This document shows, piece after piece, positions 5,366 through 6,710 of a DNA stretch of 6,710 bases. Source of the stretch: Planctomycetota bacterium (GTDB lineage Bacteria > Planctomycetota > Brocadiia > SM23-32). The notes below the pieces were generated by a model. It made no database searches. It was not told the origin of the DNA and saw only the letters and a list, made by a program, of their open reading frames with translations. The stretch spans positions 1-6,710 of the forward strand of contig JAGYMJ010000242.1 of the NCBI GenBank assembly GCA_018400625.1, given 5' to 3'. Each line of letters starts with the position of its first letter. Position 1 is the first letter of the stretch. Made by a program: the position numbers and the translations under genes.

Positions 5366-6710
5366 TTATTGGTTCTTCGCCGATTTTCGGCGCCTTACCA
5401 TAATTTTGATGGGAACATTGCTGAAGGGAAAAACTTCCCGAAATTCATTAACCAGATAACGCTGATAGGAGTCGGTGATGTTCGCAGCATCATTCACAAA
5501 AAGCGCTATGGATGGTGGCCCGGTGGCCACCTGGGTCGCAAACAATATCTTTCCCCTCTTATTTGTTGAAGAGGGGGGCGGACGCCGGGCGATAATTTCT
5601 TCCATGACTTCATTGAGTTCACTTGTTTTCACACGGGTCTGCGATTCCTGGTAGAGTTTATGGGCCAATTCAAGCATGGGAAAGACGTTTTCTCCCGTCC
5701 TGGCGCTAATGAAAATAATAGGAGCAAAGCGCATCCCGGGCAGTTCTCTCCAGATATAATCAATAAACTGCTGTTCAATATCCTCATCGTTTTCGGGTAC
5801 TAAATCGATCTTATTTATAGCAATAACAGTCGGTTTATAATTATCAAGAATCAGCCCGCCCCATTTTTTATCGACCTTTGCTATCTTCCTTTGCGCATCG
5901 ATCATCTGGATCACAACATCCGCTCTTTGCATCGCCTTGTGCGTACGAACCTGGCTGTAATAATCGACGGAGTTGGTCAGTTGCTTTTTTTTGCGTACAC
6001 CGGCCGTATCGATAGCAATAAATTTGTGGGAAAGCTCGCCGTCCCAATAATCGAACATCACATCGACGCTGTCACGCGTCGTGCCGGGCAGCTCGTTAAC
6101 CACTACCCGTTTTTCCTGTGCAAGGTAATTGATCATCGTGCTTTTGCCCACATTGCGTTGTCCGACAAAGGCCAGTTTGACAGCTTGACTTCCCGGTTGC
6201 CTTTCGGTATCCTGATTTTCCTGCAGTTTTAATTTCAGAAGGTCTTTGAGCTTATCCAATCCGATGTTATGTGCTACGGATACGGCAAGCGGTTCCCCCA
6301 GTCCGAGCCGGAAAAATTCCATGACATTTTGGTTATTAACGGGGTTTTCCGCTTTGTTGGCGACGACTATTATCTTTTTGCCGGCGGATCGGAGTCTTTT
6401 GGCTATCGTTTCATCGTAGGGATGCAGGCCATTTTGTGCGTCCACAACAAACAGGATCCAATCGGCTTTAGCAATCGCTATGTCTATCTGCATTTCTACG
6501 TCTTCGATCAATTCATCGGCGCTTTCCATACCTACACCGCCCGTGTCAACCAACTCGAAAGAACGCCCCCCGGATACATGAATTTCCCGTGATATGCGGT
6601 CGCGTGTTATTCCCGGTTGAGGATCCACTATAGCAACACGACGTCCGCAGATATAATTAAAAAGGGACGATTTGCCCACGTTGGCTCTGCCGACAATTGC
6701 AATGCAATAA
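5366..6710 (-). CDS. der: Ribosome-assembly GTPase Der (EngA), 5' end cut by window edge
   Basis: Essential GTPase with two tandem G domains that binds the 50S subunit during its assembly. The frame stays open to the right edge; 447 residues are visible and only a few N-terminal ones are missing, because the first strand and P-loop (YCIAIVGRANVGKSS) are present. The GTG at 6679 is the internal valine of the P-loop, not a start. Counting from the first visible residue, domain 1 has G1 7-15, PGITRDR (32-38), DTGG (55-58), NKAE (118-121) and SVAHNIG (144-150). Domain 2 has GQRNVGKST (183-191), PGTTRD (208-213), DTAG (234-237), NKID (299-302) and SARTG (335-339). A KH-like RNA-binding domain with a basic tail fills about 358-447. 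The first G4 motif has Glu where NKxD has Asp, a variant I recall from other Der proteins. The segment after IDAQ lacks the usual GITEQD-like sequence. It lies 295 bases upstream of argD and is probably a separate transcript. Confidence 0.95.
   Translation of the reverse strand, partial: YCIAIVGRANVGKSSLFNYICGRRVAIVDPQPGITRDRISREIHVSGGRSFELVDTGGVGMESADELIEDVEMQIDIAIAKADWILFVVDAQNGLHPYDETIAKRLRSAGKKIIVVANKAENPVNNQNVMEFFRLGLGEPLAVSVAHNIGLDKLKDLLKLKLQENQDTERQPGSQAVKLAFVGQRNVGKSTMINYLAQEKRVVVNELPGTTRDSVDVMFDYWDGELSHKFIAIDTAGVRKKKQLTNSVDYYSQVRTHKAMQRADVVIQMIDAQRKIAKVDKKWGGLILDNYKPTVIAINKIDLVPENDEDIEQQFIDYIWRELPGMRFAPIIFISARTGENVFPMLELAHKLYQESQTRVKTSELNEVMEEIIARRPPPSSTNKRGKILFATQVATGPPSIALFVNDAANITDSYQRYLVNEFREVFPFSNVPIKIMVRRRKSAKNQ

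Overview
The window is ordinary bacterial core-gene territory. On the minus strand it reads, in transcription order, der (5' end cut by the window edge), a 295-base gap, argD, argF and nadB. On the plus strand the last 79 codons of a probable SAM-dependent methyltransferase enter from the left edge. The methyltransferase and nadB point tail to tail at each other across about 970 bases with no convincing gene.

Organism: the gene set is universal and cannot place the host by itself. My weak impression is a Planctomycetota-like or similar uncultured Gram-negative lineage. It rests on the NadB N-terminus (a basic RRYLVHF stretch before the FAD fold), on the PGWG stretch of ArgD, and on the second GTPase domain of Der, which lacks the usual GITEQD-like segment. 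This is recall-based inference, not a search result.

Region by region. Bases 1-241: C-terminus of a methyltransferase. Bases 242-1213: gene-free convergent spacer holding two inverted, mutually similar REP-like palindromes (about 321-354 and 515-547), a weaker bulged stem (616-671) and a strong nested inverted repeat (1083-1139). Bases 1214-5070: argD-argF-nadB, probably one operon, with a 4-base ATGA overlap between argF and nadB. Bases 5071-5365: spacer with three hairpins, the largest having a perfect 12-bp GC-rich stem, plus a purine-rich ribosome binding site before argD. Bases 5366-6710: der, essentially complete except for the first few residues.

How the genes work together: ArgD makes N-acetylornithine from its semialdehyde and ArgF carbamoylates ornithine to citrulline, so the pair are middle steps of arginine synthesis. 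NadB oxidises L-aspartate to iminoaspartate for NAD synthesis. Aspartate is also consumed by the next arginine step (argininosuccinate synthase), which may be why nadB sits here, but that link is inference. Der is a ribosome-assembly GTPase and probably a separate transcription unit.

I found no new defence, mobile or RNA system. What is least explained is the structured DNA in the two intergenic spacers.
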